Origin: Limanda limanda
Taxonomy: Eukaryota > Chordata > Actinopteri > Pleuronectiformes > Pleuronectidae
Direction: 5' to 3'
DNA length: 64,000 nucleotides
NCBI RefSeq assembly: GCF_963576545.1
Contig: NC_083653.1
Span: 17,033,139-17,097,138 of the forward strand
Shown here: piece after piece, positions 11,611 through 25,868 of the stretch
Layout: the number at the start of each line of letters is the position of its first letter
Numbering within the stretch: the first letter of the stretch is position 1
Notes under the pieces: model-generated
Told to the model about the DNA's origin: nothing
Databases searched by the model: none
Seen by the model: only the letters and a program-made list of their open reading frames with translations
Position numbers and translations under genes: made by a program

Positions 11611-12220
11611 GGCCTGCCTATGGGAGACAGAGATCAGTTCATTATGGACCATGGGATCCAAAAACTGAAGGACAGGATTTTTTTTCTTTGAACACAGGAA
11701 GTGGGAGACCTTAACAGGGAAGCTTGAACTTGGTGAAACAGCCTGTGCAGCACTGCCTGGTTCTGCACGAGGACGTTTTAGCTGAATGCTGGTTGAGGTT
11801 TCAAACAGGAAGCGGTGCTGATCCATTTAAGCCCTTCAGAAACATAAGTGATATTACAAATAAGCCAAATCTGAACAGATATATATGGACTGCGCTGAGA
11901 TGTAAACATGTAGCCCCGAGAAACAATTTGGCAGAACTTGCTCGCAAGCTTCTGAATTAATGAATCTGACAGACGTGGCAGTGATCGGCCCACTGAAAGC
12001 CCACAGTCAGGAAATCCAAATGTGCTCCGGTTTTATTTATGGGTGGGGAAACCGAAGCGAGGAAAGTGCAGTGCAGCGTGCTTGGGTTGAGAGATCGAAG
12101 CACAAAATACACCAAAGGAAACTGTTTTGTTTGATAAAGATCAAAGAGACTTGTTGGGAGAATGAAGTGTGTTTACGAGTCCTCGAATCCAGGCTGCTTC
12201 TCCCTGCCCCTGTTATTACT

Positions 12221-12230
12221 GTGTGTGTGC

Positions 12231-12295
<65 letters not shown>
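12221..12295. repeat. (GT)n microsatellite
   Basis: About 75 bases of GT with two GC interruptions near the left end. Confidence 0.97.
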
Positions 12296-12296
<1 letters not shown>

Positions 12297-12400
12297 CCAG
12301 AGGGCTGCATTAAGCTGAAGTGACAGTGGGGTTCTTTAAGATGTCTTCCAAAGTTTTCTATTGAGGGAGATCCTATCTCTGAGCCCGAGAAACAATTGAA

Positions 12401-12452
12401 GAGAGGAGAGGAGAGGAGAGGAGAGGGGAGGAGAGGAGACAAGGAGAAACGA
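12401..12452. repeat. (GAGAG)n purine-rich pentanucleotide repeat
   Basis: About eight GAGAG/GGAGA pentamers, with one GGGGAG variant, then purine-rich sequence to 12452. Confidence 0.9.
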
Positions 12453-13052
12453 GAGGACACAAGGATATTTATATCCTCCTGTTATTGTACTTCCATTGTG
12501 ATATTTGTGTAATATATTGAAGATCAATAAAGTTGTTAGTAATAAAAAAATAGAAAGAATGCAAAGTTGAACCATAAGAGCAAGACAGACATCACTTTGG
12601 AGGTAATGATTTTTATGGTAAACAAGTGACAAAACAAAAAAACAAAAAAAAGGCATAGCTGATAATCTATTCACGTAAAAATATATAGAAAAGGGACCTC
12701 TTAAGGTAATGTGATATTCCTACAGTGTGAAAAAATAGTCTGAAGTCATTCATTGTGAAATTAATTCCCACTGATGATAGCAAATATAATCACAAATCCT
12801 GTATATAAGCCAGTGTGTTTGATGGCAGTTGTAGATAAAGATGAAAACCACAGTTAACATAAATTACACATTAATAGAACTCCTTTAACACGCTGCTGGT
12901 GCTGCTGCTGCTGCTGATGACTCTAGACTGATACTACTCACCTTTAATTTGAAAGGGTGCACTGCAGGTTCCTATGGCAACAACAGGCTTGCCATAGGTT
13001 TACCAAAGTAATTTGCACATATTACTGTTGACTTCTAAGCATTTCTTCATGC
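12453..13052. other. AT-rich non-coding sequence
   Basis: AT-rich, with AAGATCAATAAAGTTG at about 12520-12536 that resembles a retroelement tail or polyadenylation region, A runs near 12640, and a short (CTG)n at 12899-12916. No gene seen. Confidence 0.5.
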
Positions 13053-13415
13053 CATAGACTGTATATAAACACACAAAGACAAAGCATCTCCACTTCCTCC
13101 TCCTAAAAGCCAAAATACCCTGTATCCACAAATCTCACGTTAGTCCCAGCTTTCAATTATGATGTTTCACTGCATTAAAACAAAAATTATCAGTGACACG
13201 AACACCTGAACATACCTAACTGTGTACCTGAAATGACAGAAACCAACTTTGGAAAAACTTATTTGACATATTCTTTGACTTTTAAGTTTGGTACATGCCC
13301 TCTGCACTAACATGGAGGAAGCAGTATTAACGACCCATCACTGCAGCCAGCCACCAGGGGGCAATTGAGACACTTTGGCTTCACTCTTGTCCTCCATCTT
13401 TAAATGCAGTCGATG
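13053..13415 (+). mobile_element. Inverted-ended non-autonomous element, copy A (about 363 bp)
   Basis: The left end is CATAGACTGTATATAAA and the right end is CCATCTTTAAATGCAGTCGATG, a degenerate inverted repeat of the left. Family landmarks in order are CTCCACTTCCTCC, GCCAAAATA, TCAATTATGATGTTTCAC, TGACAGAAACCAACTTTGG, TTTGGTACATG, AACATGGAGGA and CAGCCAGCCACCAGGGGGC. I recognise this as a very common teleost repeat with palindromic ends, most likely a MITE; no coding capacity. Five other copies are in the window (16385, 20040, 32000, 32765 and 55211). Confidence 0.7.
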
Positions 13416-14930
13416 ATTACTAAATTACAGCAATGATTGAATTTCATTTGAAGCACGTAATGCAGGTAACCATGTAACCACCTGATCGGCACAGATTCCA
13501 CGTCCCGGATTTACTCGAGACACTTCATCACAGGTTTTGCATGAATCTGGAAGCCAGGCTGCTGCTTCAGCTTTGACCTTCTGTACTTGCAGTTGTTATG
13601 TGCAGTTTTCTTGTATAATTAGGGATTTATTACATAACGGTTTCCTCGCTGTCTGTTCCACGTCAAAATAAAGTGGTTTAATCTGCCGTCGTTGTCAACT
13701 TGAGTACAACTTGTCTCATCCTCTGACCACTTATACTGCTTGTCCAATCAGACGTGTTGTTATGTGTTCCCAGATAACTGCAACAGTTTTGGCTAGAAGA
13801 ACTTTATGTTTATACTTAAAAAAACGATATGTACAAAACTAGTCTAAATAAGTCAGGTTGAGATGACCTGGAATTAATAATGACGTCACACAGGGTATCA
13901 TTTTATGATTAAACTGCTAATAGGGAGCTGAGCCAGCAACAAACAGTGAAAATGTCCAACAGTCTCATAGGAAAGGTCCGAACATGAAACATACTCAGTA
14001 TTTTCCATTTATAAGGTTTGAATGTGAAACATGTGAAGAAAATACTTTCTGGTTTATTGCTGAAAATAACCCCTACTCACTTAATACAGGCCTCTATTTC
14101 TAGGACAGTGAAGTGACCTCATTGGATAAAGAGAAAACAACAATCATTTCTTTATTGTTGCAGGATTATGACGTTGTCCCACGTTTGTCCCACCAATAAA
14201 GTACTACTTGATTAAAATGACAGACGTTGTGTCTTCCAGTTAGGACAGAAGGACCCAGCTGGTCATAACATGCTTCAACAAATAAACTGCAGAGGCTAAT
14301 GATGATGGGCTAAAACTCTGAATCAGCCATTCGCACACGCACTTAGAATATGCACTTGGCAGAAACACACACACACGGACACACATGCAGCTCAGAGACA
14401 GTGAGCGGCCTGGGAGGCCTCCATCCATTCAAGATCCCTCATTCTTTAAATGAGGTTGCCATCTTGGCCTGACTACCCCGTGGCGTCAGTCGGGCACAGG
14501 GGTGGGTAAGCAATCACGAGTGTGACAGGAAACAGGCAGTCGTATTGGCTGTCAATCACGCAGCCTCTTTATTTCCCTTCGCCGTTGTGTCTCTCCACGT
14601 ATGTTTCTCCACTTTTCACTGTCTCGTCTTTTTTTTCCTCTCCCTCTAGTCTGACAAGGAAAAGATTTTCACTTACTTCAGAGAGGGAAAATAAGTGAGT
14701 GTATGAGCATGAGTCTCCGTGTCGCCTTTTACCGACCGCTCTCTCTCTCCCTCTTTCTCTCTTTCGCACACCCACGTGCACACACTGTCTTTGTCTCACA
14801 TGTCCCGGAGACAACAAGCAGTGGTTTGTCATTGTAACACCAAAGTGGACTGTGTTTCCAATTCATCCCTTACACTTTTTTTTTACAGACAGGCAGACAC
14901 ATAACATTTCCTCAGAGGACATGCCGAGCT
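13416..14930. other. Non-coding sequence, no gene seen
   Basis: Contains a single CRE-like TGACGTCA at about 13881-13888 and two AATAAAG strings near 13669 and 14197 that resemble retroelement or transcript tails. Short AC tract near 14367. No supported coding sequence. Confidence 0.5.
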
Positions 14931-14972
14931 GAGAGGGAGAGAAAGAGAGAGAGAGAGAGCGAGAGAGCGAGT
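14931..14972. repeat. (GA)n microsatellite
   Basis: Interrupted GA tract on the plus strand with GC variants. Confidence 0.9.
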
Positions 14973-15778
14973 GAGGGGAAATCTTACACTCTCTCTTTCC
15001 AAAAGCAGCCGAGTGCTCCACACAGATCGATTGTAATCCGTGGTGGGAGCGGTTTCTTTTGGAAAGTGTGTGAGGCCCAGTGGGTGACAGAATCCACATT
15101 CACACTCACACATGCATGCAACATTATAAGTCTCGCTGCAGCTGGAGTAGGTGTTGCGCCTGCACACGTAAGCGCAACACTGCACACACTGGTGCAGACA
15201 AACTGACACACAAACTGACAAGTACACCCTCATCATGCTCAGGGCCTGACAAGCAATGCCTCCTGTTGGGCTGGGCTCGCTTCCCTCCTCCACTGAGCAG
15301 AACTCACAGGGCTCCAGGCTGGAGGAGGGGACCCAGTGTGTCTCAACACTGTCCCCTGCCAAGGTCTCCCTTTCTGGGGATGGCAGCTCTCAGCAGCTGG
15401 CTAGGCTGGAGCTCTCTGTATGCTGACTCCAAGCCGCCGGCTGTCTGCTCCTGCCAGGAATTTATAATTCGACAATCACAGAGGAACTTTTTCCCTTAAC
15501 AGTAGAAGCAAAACATATTTTATTATTTTGCAGACACAGAACAAAACCTGTTTGTGATTATCCTCGAAATTAAATAAAGCAGCACATTTTCAGAAAAAAC
15601 TGTTCAGTGGAATCACATTTACAGAGGAATGTTTTCGCTTATGGGGTCAAAGTGATTCACCACCAAAATTTCATATTAAGTTAAAGTTTGATGAACTTTG
15701 ATATGGGAATTTAAACCATTCACCAAATCAGAAGTGGCACGGGCCGGCTTTGACTACAATTCCAAGGCCAACAGCAGG
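14973..15778. other. Non-coding sequence, no gene seen
   Basis: 15080-15480 is moderately GC-rich and open in two frames, but the encoded peptides are not recognisable and no splice structure is evident. The rest is AT-rich. Confidence 0.45.
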
Positions 15779-15871
15779 TTCGACTTAACTTCAACTCATG
15801 CTCCAAGTTCAACTTAAAACTCTGCTCAAAGTTCAACTTCTTTCCTTCCTCTTAACTCAACTTCAACTTAA
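15779..15871. repeat. Degenerate minisatellite of TTCAACTT-type units
   Basis: The strings TTCAACTT, GTTCAACTTAA, CTTCAACTCA and similar recur seven or so times in 93 bases with variable spacers. The origin is probably slippage of a short unit. Confidence 0.5.
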
Positions 15872-16384
15872 CGATCGATCTTGTTTTGTGCCCAGGTTTC
15901 CTGATGTTTCTGATAAGGACAATGACTCAGAGACCAATTCATTAGAAACAGGCTGTAGTTGTAGATGTAGTTTAGGAAGGAGTAGATTTTACCTAAGCCC
16001 ATATGCCAAAAAATACTGGAGAGGAGCTGAAAAAAATTCCAAAAACCAGATAGAGAGGTAAAATGGAAGCATGAATTTCTGCTCGAGGAAGAACACTAGA
16101 GAGCTGGGCATGCTGGGAGTAATAAAGACAATCTGGTTAAGGGGAGCAGGTGCACTACTAACAGGTTGAACTGACGGGAACAGCAGGGGCAGGTAAGTGG
16201 GTGGATGATGTGCAAGGAAAAGGAACTCAAATAACACAAGAGGTAAGTAAGCAAAATAAATCAGGAGACCAGACATGAATTGTACAAGTTTGCCATGGTG
16301 GATTGTTGTTAATACTGCAAACCCATGAGCCACTGCTGCCGCTGCTTCTGGTGCACACAACAGAATGAAGCTCTGTGATTGGAC
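15872..16384. other. Non-coding sequence, no gene seen
   Basis: Purine-rich in places. No clear gene or mobile element; the reading frames on both strands overlap each other and have no domains. Confidence 0.45.
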
Positions 16385-16946
16385 CATAGACTGCATATCA
16401 GAATCAGAATTATTTTATTGGCCAAGTATATTCTCCTAAACAGGAAATTACTTGGTGTGGTTGGTGCATAGGACATAAAACAACAATATATATAAGTAGA
16501 CAAAGCATTAATTGAAAATTAGCAAAAGAGCAAATATTAACAAATAGCGCAAAATAAAAATAAGAGACCAATGTTTTATGAAATATTTAATATAAAGATG
16601 GACAACACTTCTCCACATATTCCCATTATATAAAAACATAATCCCAAAATATCTTGGTAGGGGACTGCCATTTTACACTGGTGACATAATTTGGAGTTGG
16701 CACAGTAGTGATGGTGGTGTGGTCGCCAAATCAAGATCCTGCTGATACAAGCCCTGAACTAATTGAGATTCAATCTCAGCTACAATCATGACGTCGTCTA
16801 TGCCTTTTTAGTTTAGTCCGTGTTTTTTCTGCTAACATGGAGGAGGCGGGGTATATGCCCTATACCGACCACCAGGAGAAGTTCAAGATGATTAGGCTTC
16901 AATTTTGGATTGCTGTCAAGTTGTTCATCTTCAAATACAGTCTATG
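16385..16946 (+). mobile_element. Inverted-ended non-autonomous element, copy B (split by a later insertion)
   Basis: The left end CATAGACTGCATAT at 16385-16398 is separated from its continuation TAAAGATGGACAAC (from about 16592) by an unrelated repeat. The remainder follows the family order and ends with CAAATACAGTCTATG. Without the insertion the copy would be about 370 bp, the same as copies A and F. Confidence 0.7.
16399..16590 (+). repeat. Nested fish repeat (TTTATTGGCCAAGTAT family)
   Basis: It starts with CAGAATCAGAATTATTTTA and TTGGCCAAGTAT, continues with GGAAATTACTTGGTG, and is AT-rich towards the end. I recognise this as a common teleost dispersed repeat; the class is uncertain (SINE-like or a non-LTR tail). 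An ATAT overlap at both junctions may be a short target duplication. Confidence 0.6.
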
Positions 16947-17702
16947 GATCGGGTGTTACTGATGCTTATTTAACACCAAAATTATCGTTTATACGCCGGT
17001 TATTTAAAAACAGGTAACCCCAGCCCGTAATCGTTCCATCACTGCTGATGGAAGCCAAAGCCGATAAAAACCCATGTCATCTGCAAAGTCATTTGGCCCG
17101 GAAGTCAGACAGATTGTATCCATTTCCATTGCTGACAAAAGCCAGATGTCAGCAGGTGTTAGTGGGTATTCTGACCAGTGGAAAAGGGGTTATACTGAAA
17201 TTGGGAGCCATACTAAAACTGCACTTTATGATTTTGTAAACATGGCCTAATTATTCATCCAAGGCACTTTCATGTAGAAGTGCTCCAACTGTGAGTTACC
17301 TAATATTGTCCATGGAAAAATGTATAGAACTTTTACTTCCAGCACAAGGGGTTCTAGCATGTTCCCAGACTTGCTAGCGTCTCAGTCATCTTACTGCAAC
17401 TTCCTGGTGTGACAGCAGTGCCAGGTTATTGAGAACTTTTGTAGTTTGTTTTTCCACCAGGTTGCTCCTTTGGCACTTTAACCAATTTACACCTTTATTT
17501 TCTTCATTTAATTTCAGAAATCATTGCAAACAGGCTTTTACATTTTCAGAAAGGATGCTGAGAGTAATTTGTACGAGGTCCAATCTCTGGAGGGTTTGTT
17601 TGGCTGCATGCGGTGAGGGATTGTCTGGGCTTGCTTTTGGACTTTTTGGGGGATCAGTTTGGATCTTCAGGCAAAGACGTTCCTCTCAGAGGAGCCAGGC
17701 AG
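16947..17702. other. Non-coding sequence, no gene seen
   Basis: No recognisable gene, RNA or mobile element. Reading frames are short. Confidence 0.5.
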
Positions 17703-17755
17703 ACACACACACCGACACACACACGCACACACACACACGCACACAAACACACACA
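17703..17755. repeat. Interrupted (AC)n microsatellite
   Basis: AC tract with CG and AAAC interruptions. Confidence 0.9.
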
Positions 17756-20039
<2,284 letters not shown>

Positions 20040-20720
20040 CATAGACTGGATATAAAGATGGATGACGTGTCTCCACTTCCTCCCTCTAATGAAGCCAAAA
20101 TATTCAAGATGTGAACGTTGTCATCTTGTGGTTTTGAGCCAGAGTCTGCGTAGCAGCGATAGTGGACGGAGCCGCACCGTCCAGGGCCTGTCCATACACG
20201 TGCTCGACCAATCACAAGTCAGTCTCAGCTGTCAATCATGTTGTTTCAATCAGTTTTTATGTTAATTAAAGCCATAGGGAACACATGATCAAACATCAGG
20301 GTGTTAACAACTACTTAAAGTGACAGAAACCATCTTTGGGGGAGGCTGTGGCTGAGGGGTAGAGTGGTCGTCCTCCAACCTGAAGGTCGGCAGTTCAATC
20401 TCCAGTCTTTTCCATTTGCATGCCGAAGTGTCCTTGGGCAAGATGCTGAACCCCGAACTGCCCCCCATAGAACAACAAAGTGCTGCTAATAGATGCACTG
20501 TATGAATGTGTGTGAATGGGTGAATCTAAAACTGTACTGTAAAGAGCTTTGAGTGATCATCAAGACTAGAAAAACAACAATAAATACAAACCATTTGAAA
20601 TTGATTTATTTGATGTTTATTTTGACTGTTTAGTTTGGCCCGTGTGCCCTCTGCTAACATAGAGGAGGCTGGGTTTATGACTGATAATCCAGCCAGCCAC
20701 CAGGGGGCGATCTATACAAA
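20040..20720 (+). mobile_element. Inverted-ended non-autonomous element, copy C (carries a SINE, lacks its right end)
   Basis: The left end is CATAGACTGGATATAAAGAT. Landmarks CTCCACTTCCTCC, AATGAAGCCAAAATATTC, AGCTGTCAATCATG and TGACAGAAACCATCTTTG precede a SINE insertion; after it GTTTAGTTTGGCCCGTG, CTGCTAACATAGAGGAG and CCAGCCACCAGGGGGCGA continue the family order. The right inverted end seen in copies A, B and F is missing, so this copy is truncated. Confidence 0.7.
20339..20587 (+). mobile_element. tRNA-derived SINE inserted in copy C
   Basis: The head carries an RNA polymerase III A box, TGGCTGAGGGG, at 20349-20359 and a weaker B box, AGTTCAATCTC, at about 20392-20402. The body has the typical teleost string CCGAAGTGTCCTTGGGCAAG and later GTGAATGGGTGAATC and AAAGAGCTTTGAGTG, and the tail is A-rich. 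Flanking AAACCATCTTTG (20327-20338) and AAACCATTTG (20588-20597) look like a target-site duplication with a small deletion. The family is a tRNA-derived SINE; I do not assign a name. Confidence 0.7.
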
Positions 20721-21833
20721 GTGGATATATAATAAGAATCTCGGAACCAATAGAAGCTTGTTTTTGTCTTAACATACGTGTTATGTTTTGTGAAAGAATT
20801 TAATGGGAAATTATTTCACACCTGTAGGGGATACACTGGAATAAACACCTAAAATATGCATCAGTCTTCTCCGGAGGACCAATACATCTCTGTCACTTTT
20901 ACACCTGTATTGTTTTCAATTTTGACAAACTAGCCCAAATGAAATTTATCTGTCCTGTCACTGTGGCAAGTGATGGATTAGTACTGATGTTTTCAAAAAT
21001 AACAAAGGTCCACAAACAAGGTGATGATAGAGCTATAATACATTTGATGGTAATGATGTGTGGGCTGGCTGTGAGCGAGTGTGTGAGTATGAAGAACCCT
21101 TAAAGAAAGAGAAAAAATATTGTATAAGGTGCACTTTGTGAACATCACTTGATTTTTGGAATGAGTTGTTGAAGGACACTAATGCTCCAAAATGTAAACA
21201 AATGAGATGAAGGGGCTGTTCAGAATAATAAATGAAAAACGCAAATGGATCAGGTTTATAGCAAAAGACCAAAAAATGTAAAAGTAGATGTTTTTCCGTG
21301 ACATTATCGAATTTTAAATGGTTTGATTCATGCTTCACATTTATCATTTATATACGTACAAGACAGGAGAGCATTTTAGCAATGAGTCTAATAACTGGTG
21401 ATGTATGGACTCAATATACACGCAGAATATGTCAGAAGAGAAACCCAGTTTAAGTTAATTACATTTTGAATGGAGGAACAAATACTGAAAATATAGCACA
21501 TCATCTGAAGCAGCCAATTGGACACAGCTAATATGCATATTAAGTCCCGATTGGGTGTGCAAGAAGATGTGATGCGTTTTTAAAAGGGCAAGATTAAAGC
21601 TTTTCAGCGGACACGTGTCTCACTGTAAAAACAAGAATATACATAAGAAATATTCAACATATCCATATGTCTCTAGGCTATAAAAATTCTTCCATTTAGC
21701 AATTTCATCATGTATCATATATTCTCTATGAAATAAAAAATGAAATAATTAAAATATAGCTACTAAAGTATGATTTCTAATATTGTCATTTACATTCTTA
21801 CTAATTTATCTATAATTTATTTGTGAACAGAAA
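20721..21833. other. AT-rich non-coding sequence
   Basis: No gene seen. Several ATTA/TAAT clusters and a TTAATATGCATATTAA-like region near 21529-21545 are present; these are common in AT-rich DNA. Confidence 0.5.
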
Positions 21834-22060
21834 GTAGGGCTACACGATTATAGCCAGAATAAAAGAAATCCTGGTTATTTTGATATATGATGAGGACCAA
21901 TTACTCATTGGATTTAAGGACAACGATAATTTATTTCTAAATAGCAGAGCACTGCCTTCACTTCAATGTTGTGCTATATTCCTGCAAATGTACAATTCTG
22001 GGTTTGGTTTGGGGCTCAAGTTGACGTCCAGGTAACCCTGATATGGAGAAAAGTCAAAAG
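21834..22060 (+). repeat. Possible degenerate fish repeat (GGGCTACACGATTA start)
   Basis: The start AGTAGGGCTACACGATTATA followed by CCTGGTTATTTTGATATATG resembles a common teleost repeat beginning GGGCTGCACGAT. The rest has decayed beyond confident recognition. Confidence 0.3.
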
Positions 22061-23086
22061 TATATAATCATGATAATAAAGCATATGAAAATAATATTAT
22101 TATATATCATATTGTTATTACAACATATTGAAGATTGATGTAATAATATGTTATTTCATCCAGTGTTTGGTCTAGGAGACGATACTGAATCACACATCAA
22201 CACTGCCTGCTGTGTTTCTATGGTAATCTATTGGCTATACACTGAACACAGAGACTCAGATCTCAGGTGCCTCAGCTACTCACCAAACATGAGAGATTTA
22301 ACGTACACCATCAATTAAGAACCTCCAATGCCGTCTGATGAGTCCACACAGCGTCAATGATTCCTTCGCTGCTGTGGCTTCTGGAGGCAAATCAGTGCAA
22401 ATACTCAACCATATAGGGAGTCTGATGCGACAGGCCTGACAACTGAGCCCTACTCAGGGATGGACGGACATACAGATGGAGAGATATAGACGGAGCAAAT
22501 AAGTGATGTATACACTTCAGCGCTCTCTCTCTCTCTTTCTTTACTCTTCCCTGTCTTAGTCTCCCGCTCAGACAGCCGAAGTGGATTGGCTCTAAGATAT
22601 TTAGCTTCTCTTCGCAGGTAAAGGTCGACCTTTGCCCTGCCTTGCTGAATGTGCAGCGAACTCATGGCTCAGTGACGCAGACACAGCTCATCACACATAA
22701 ATAAATAAGTTAATAAATAATTAAATAACTACAAAAATAAATAGCCACCCTTTATGACAAACTAAACACTTGGACACACATATCATTTGTTGTGCTTGTG
22801 CAGAGAAACGTAAACACCCGCTGATATTATCGCTTTAGCAACCTCCTTGTGCATATGTGTGCACATTAACACACACACACATACACACACATTAAGCAAC
22901 TAAGCAGCATGCAGCCCTCCAGAGTGCTGTACTGTCATTTCCATAAATACTCTTAAAAGGTGCAGCCAAAACCATGGAAGGGTGCGATTGCCTCTCGGCT
23001 AGAAGCGCACAAAAAAGCTCTTTCTCTTTCAAGAGGCTGTAGGAGAGGATGACCCACTTAATCGAACAATTTGGAGCGCCTGCGTC
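22061..23086. other. AT-rich non-coding sequence
   Basis: Contains an AAATAAATAA-rich stretch at about 22697-22745 and a short AC run near 22870-22892. No supported gene. Confidence 0.5.
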
Positions 23087-23149
23087 TGTGTGTGTGTCTG
23101 TGTGTGTGTGTGTGTGAGAGAGAGAGTGAGTGTGTGTGTATGTGTGTGT
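23087..23149. repeat. Compound (TG)n-(AG)n-(TG)n microsatellite
   Basis: TG, then AGAGAGAGAG, then TG again. Further (GT)n tracts lie at 23251-23277 and 23438-23460, so three lie within 375 bases. Confidence 0.9.
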
Positions 23150-23460
23150 AAAAAGGCCCCCTAGTGCCCAGAGACAAACAATAAACAAAACCAACAAGCT
23201 TATGGTATTGCAGAGACATGGCACGATGGCTGTCTTGCAAGAGTTACACATATGTGTGTGTGTGTGTGTGTGTGTGTAGCAGAGGACTGTGTATGTGCTC
23301 TAGCTTTATGAGTCACAGCTTTCATTTCTCCATCTACTGCACAGGTGTTTGTAATGACACATGGTGGCAACACAGTTCATGGAATGACCACAGGTTTTAT
23401 TTTATTTTATTTTCAAATTTATTTTTAGAAACATCTGAGTGTGTGTGTGTGTGTGTGTGT

Positions 23461-25863
23461 CATTCTCAGAGCTGCAGCAGTAATGAAGCCTTCCATCTGC
23501 CGAGCCAGCCAAGCCAGAGTGGGGGTTGTGTGTGTGTGTATGGGGGGTGGGTGGGTCAATCCTGGTTTAGTCCCTAACTATTCCTGATGCCAATTTTAAA
23601 CATTTGCTCATGTTTCCGTCTTCTTTTAAAACGATTTAGCTGCATAAAGTAATCGTCCATTTTCATGAGTGACCGATGAAAAGACTTTAACGAAGAGGCA
23701 TCATTCTCTCTTATTTTCTTCTTCTTCCCTCTCTCCCTCACGCTCCCCCCTTGTCTCTCTTTCCAGCCATTGAGACCCACTTTCATAAAGCCATGAAACA
23801 TCAGGCAGCGGCATAAATCTAACATGCGATTGCTGTAGTGACCAAGACCATCCCGACTGACAAATGGACGCCAACAGGAGCCGGACAGATGTGCGACTCA
23901 CAAACGCACGCGGGGTCAAGGCCTGCGCTATCAGCACCACATCGCTTTTGCGCACAATGTGCAATTGTGCGACTGAACTCCCTCCGACACACCTGGCTAC
24001 GTTGACACGCTGTTCATGCACAGGCTCACAGAGCACAAGTCGTGCCGCTGCGCGTCTCTTAGCTCGGGTAGCGCTGAATTCTCGTCCAGAGACAGGCTGA
24101 AAAGAACGCTAATGGGATTTCATTTTCCTGGTCCTCCAGAGCCCGGCTATAAGCTGCACGGCCGAGTATCGCTCACAGAGCACACAACACAGAGAGCCAT
24201 TCACAGGAGGAAGGACAATGAATGTGGGCACTTTAAACAGCTCGCCTTCCTACACACTGCTAGAGAAGCACGAGGCACCGGCAGTGTCACTGGGAAAGTC
24301 AGGACTTTGGAAACTTTTTGAGTGTACTTTAATTTAGCAGTAGGTCAGTCGCTTTTTCTTCAAAGATTTATTTGGTTGTGAGTGGCAAAGTTCACATTTG
24401 AACTTTAATGACCAGTTGGAATACAAAATACAGTTGAGAATCGCATCAGACCTTCTGTTTGCCTTGTGACCCAGCGGAGGACGACAGTAAAGGAAGTCAG
24501 TAATCTTAAACTGTTTTGCTACCAAAATAGAGGCGGCAAGCAAAGCCGCCCTGAGCAGACAGTGACGACACCAAAGCATCTGAGAAGCGGGTGGAAACGT
24601 TTTGGGCTCGACACTGTAGAAGGCAAATTTAAAGAACAAAGGTCAGGCTGTTTGTCTTCTTACCATGAAACTCACTGCAGGCTCACCTGTTTGCTTTCCA
24701 CCCACGTGAGGCAGCGAAGAGTTATCACAGACGAGCGCAGCAACGTCAAGTGTAGTGTCATGTTAAATTCATTAAAACTTTTTGGAAAAAGTTACAGCTT
24801 ACATAATAAGCACAGTAAATGTTACATTATATTCTGCAGCACCATCAAATATAATTTAACCTTAATGGATCGCAGAACAGCCCACGCTCTTGTCACTCTG
24901 AAACAACTTCCAGGTGACAGAACTATCTTCCCTCTGGTTTGTCTCGGATTCCTTATTGGATTTTCAATGCCCAATCAGATTCAGGGTCAGAAGATGGACA
25001 TTTCACTTCATGCTATATACATTAGGAGAACTTTGAGCATACATTTTTACACAAAGTGTTTTTTTTTGTGTCTGTTCACAGCCGTTCACATAATCACTTC
25101 TTTTTTTCTCCAATGTCTTTGTGTAACATTACCACTGATCTATTTTATTCACCGACTGTATTTACATACTCTCTCTCATCCTTTTTTTTTTTTTAAAAAT
25201 ACGAATCTTTCTTTGTGTAAACATGAACATTTCTTAAAATTTAAATAGATTTTTTTCACAGGTTTTCACCAGCTGATTAACTACAAACTTTGGAATTATT
25301 CTGAAATTCACTGTACATACTTGAAATCTTATTGCCAGAAATTTGATGAACCAATTAAGTCAAAGTGAGTCGTAAAGGCCTTTAAAGCAATTGCTGCATT
25401 CTAGTTTAATCTTATAACAGTGATTTATAGAGGGGCTGTGTGTCAAAATACAAATTCGATGCTGCTATTACACTTTAAAATCCTAAATAAATTTGCATTA
25501 AATAAGTTCATAATCAGTCATATTTAATGACTACGGAGGCTCAGCAAAAGCCCACAGTCTAATTTTTGCCCTGGCATCCACTAGCAGATGAATATGGCCT
25601 TGTGTAACAGCCACAGTCGCTGTCATGCATCAGTGTCCATTTTGGCAACGTCTCCGAGAAATTCAGTTCAAACACGACTAATTTGCAACAGCAAATATGT
25701 TTTTGAATGAAATGTAATTGTTAACGGATAATGAGTCCAATTAGTTGTTTGGCAAGTTGCAAAAACATTGACAGTGATGCATGTCGGTTAGTCATAATAT
25801 CTGAAGTTCTAGTATGACATCCACCTGTAGGGGCTACAGCATTAAAATACTTTTTAAGGTTAT
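23461..25863. other. Non-coding sequence with the longest open frame of the window
   Basis: 23860-24200 is moderately CpG-rich. A plus-strand frame is open from 24466 to 25248 (260 codons from a GTG; 162 from the first ATG at 24760). The product has no recognisable domain, is Lys/Ser-rich then hydrophobic and Phe-rich near the end, and there is no strong start context, so I do not call it a gene. 25380-25790 is unique, with many ATTA cores. Confidence 0.45.
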
Positions 25864-25868
25864 GGTCA

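Larger units (their letters stand above)
10780..12220. other. Non-coding sequence, no gene seen
   Basis: It holds a short (AC)n tract at 10838-10855 and two X-box-like palindromes listed separately (11114 and 11597). Composition is otherwise ordinary, and reading frames lack domains. Confidence 0.5.

Noticed and set aside
15080..15499. 139-codon plus-strand frame
   Set aside because: No recognisable domain, Cys/Thr-rich because of AC-rich DNA; overlapped by an equally long minus-strand frame.
23951..23973. CGCACAAT / ATTGTGCG short inverted repeat
   Set aside because: An eight-base stem is expected many times by chance in 64 kb.
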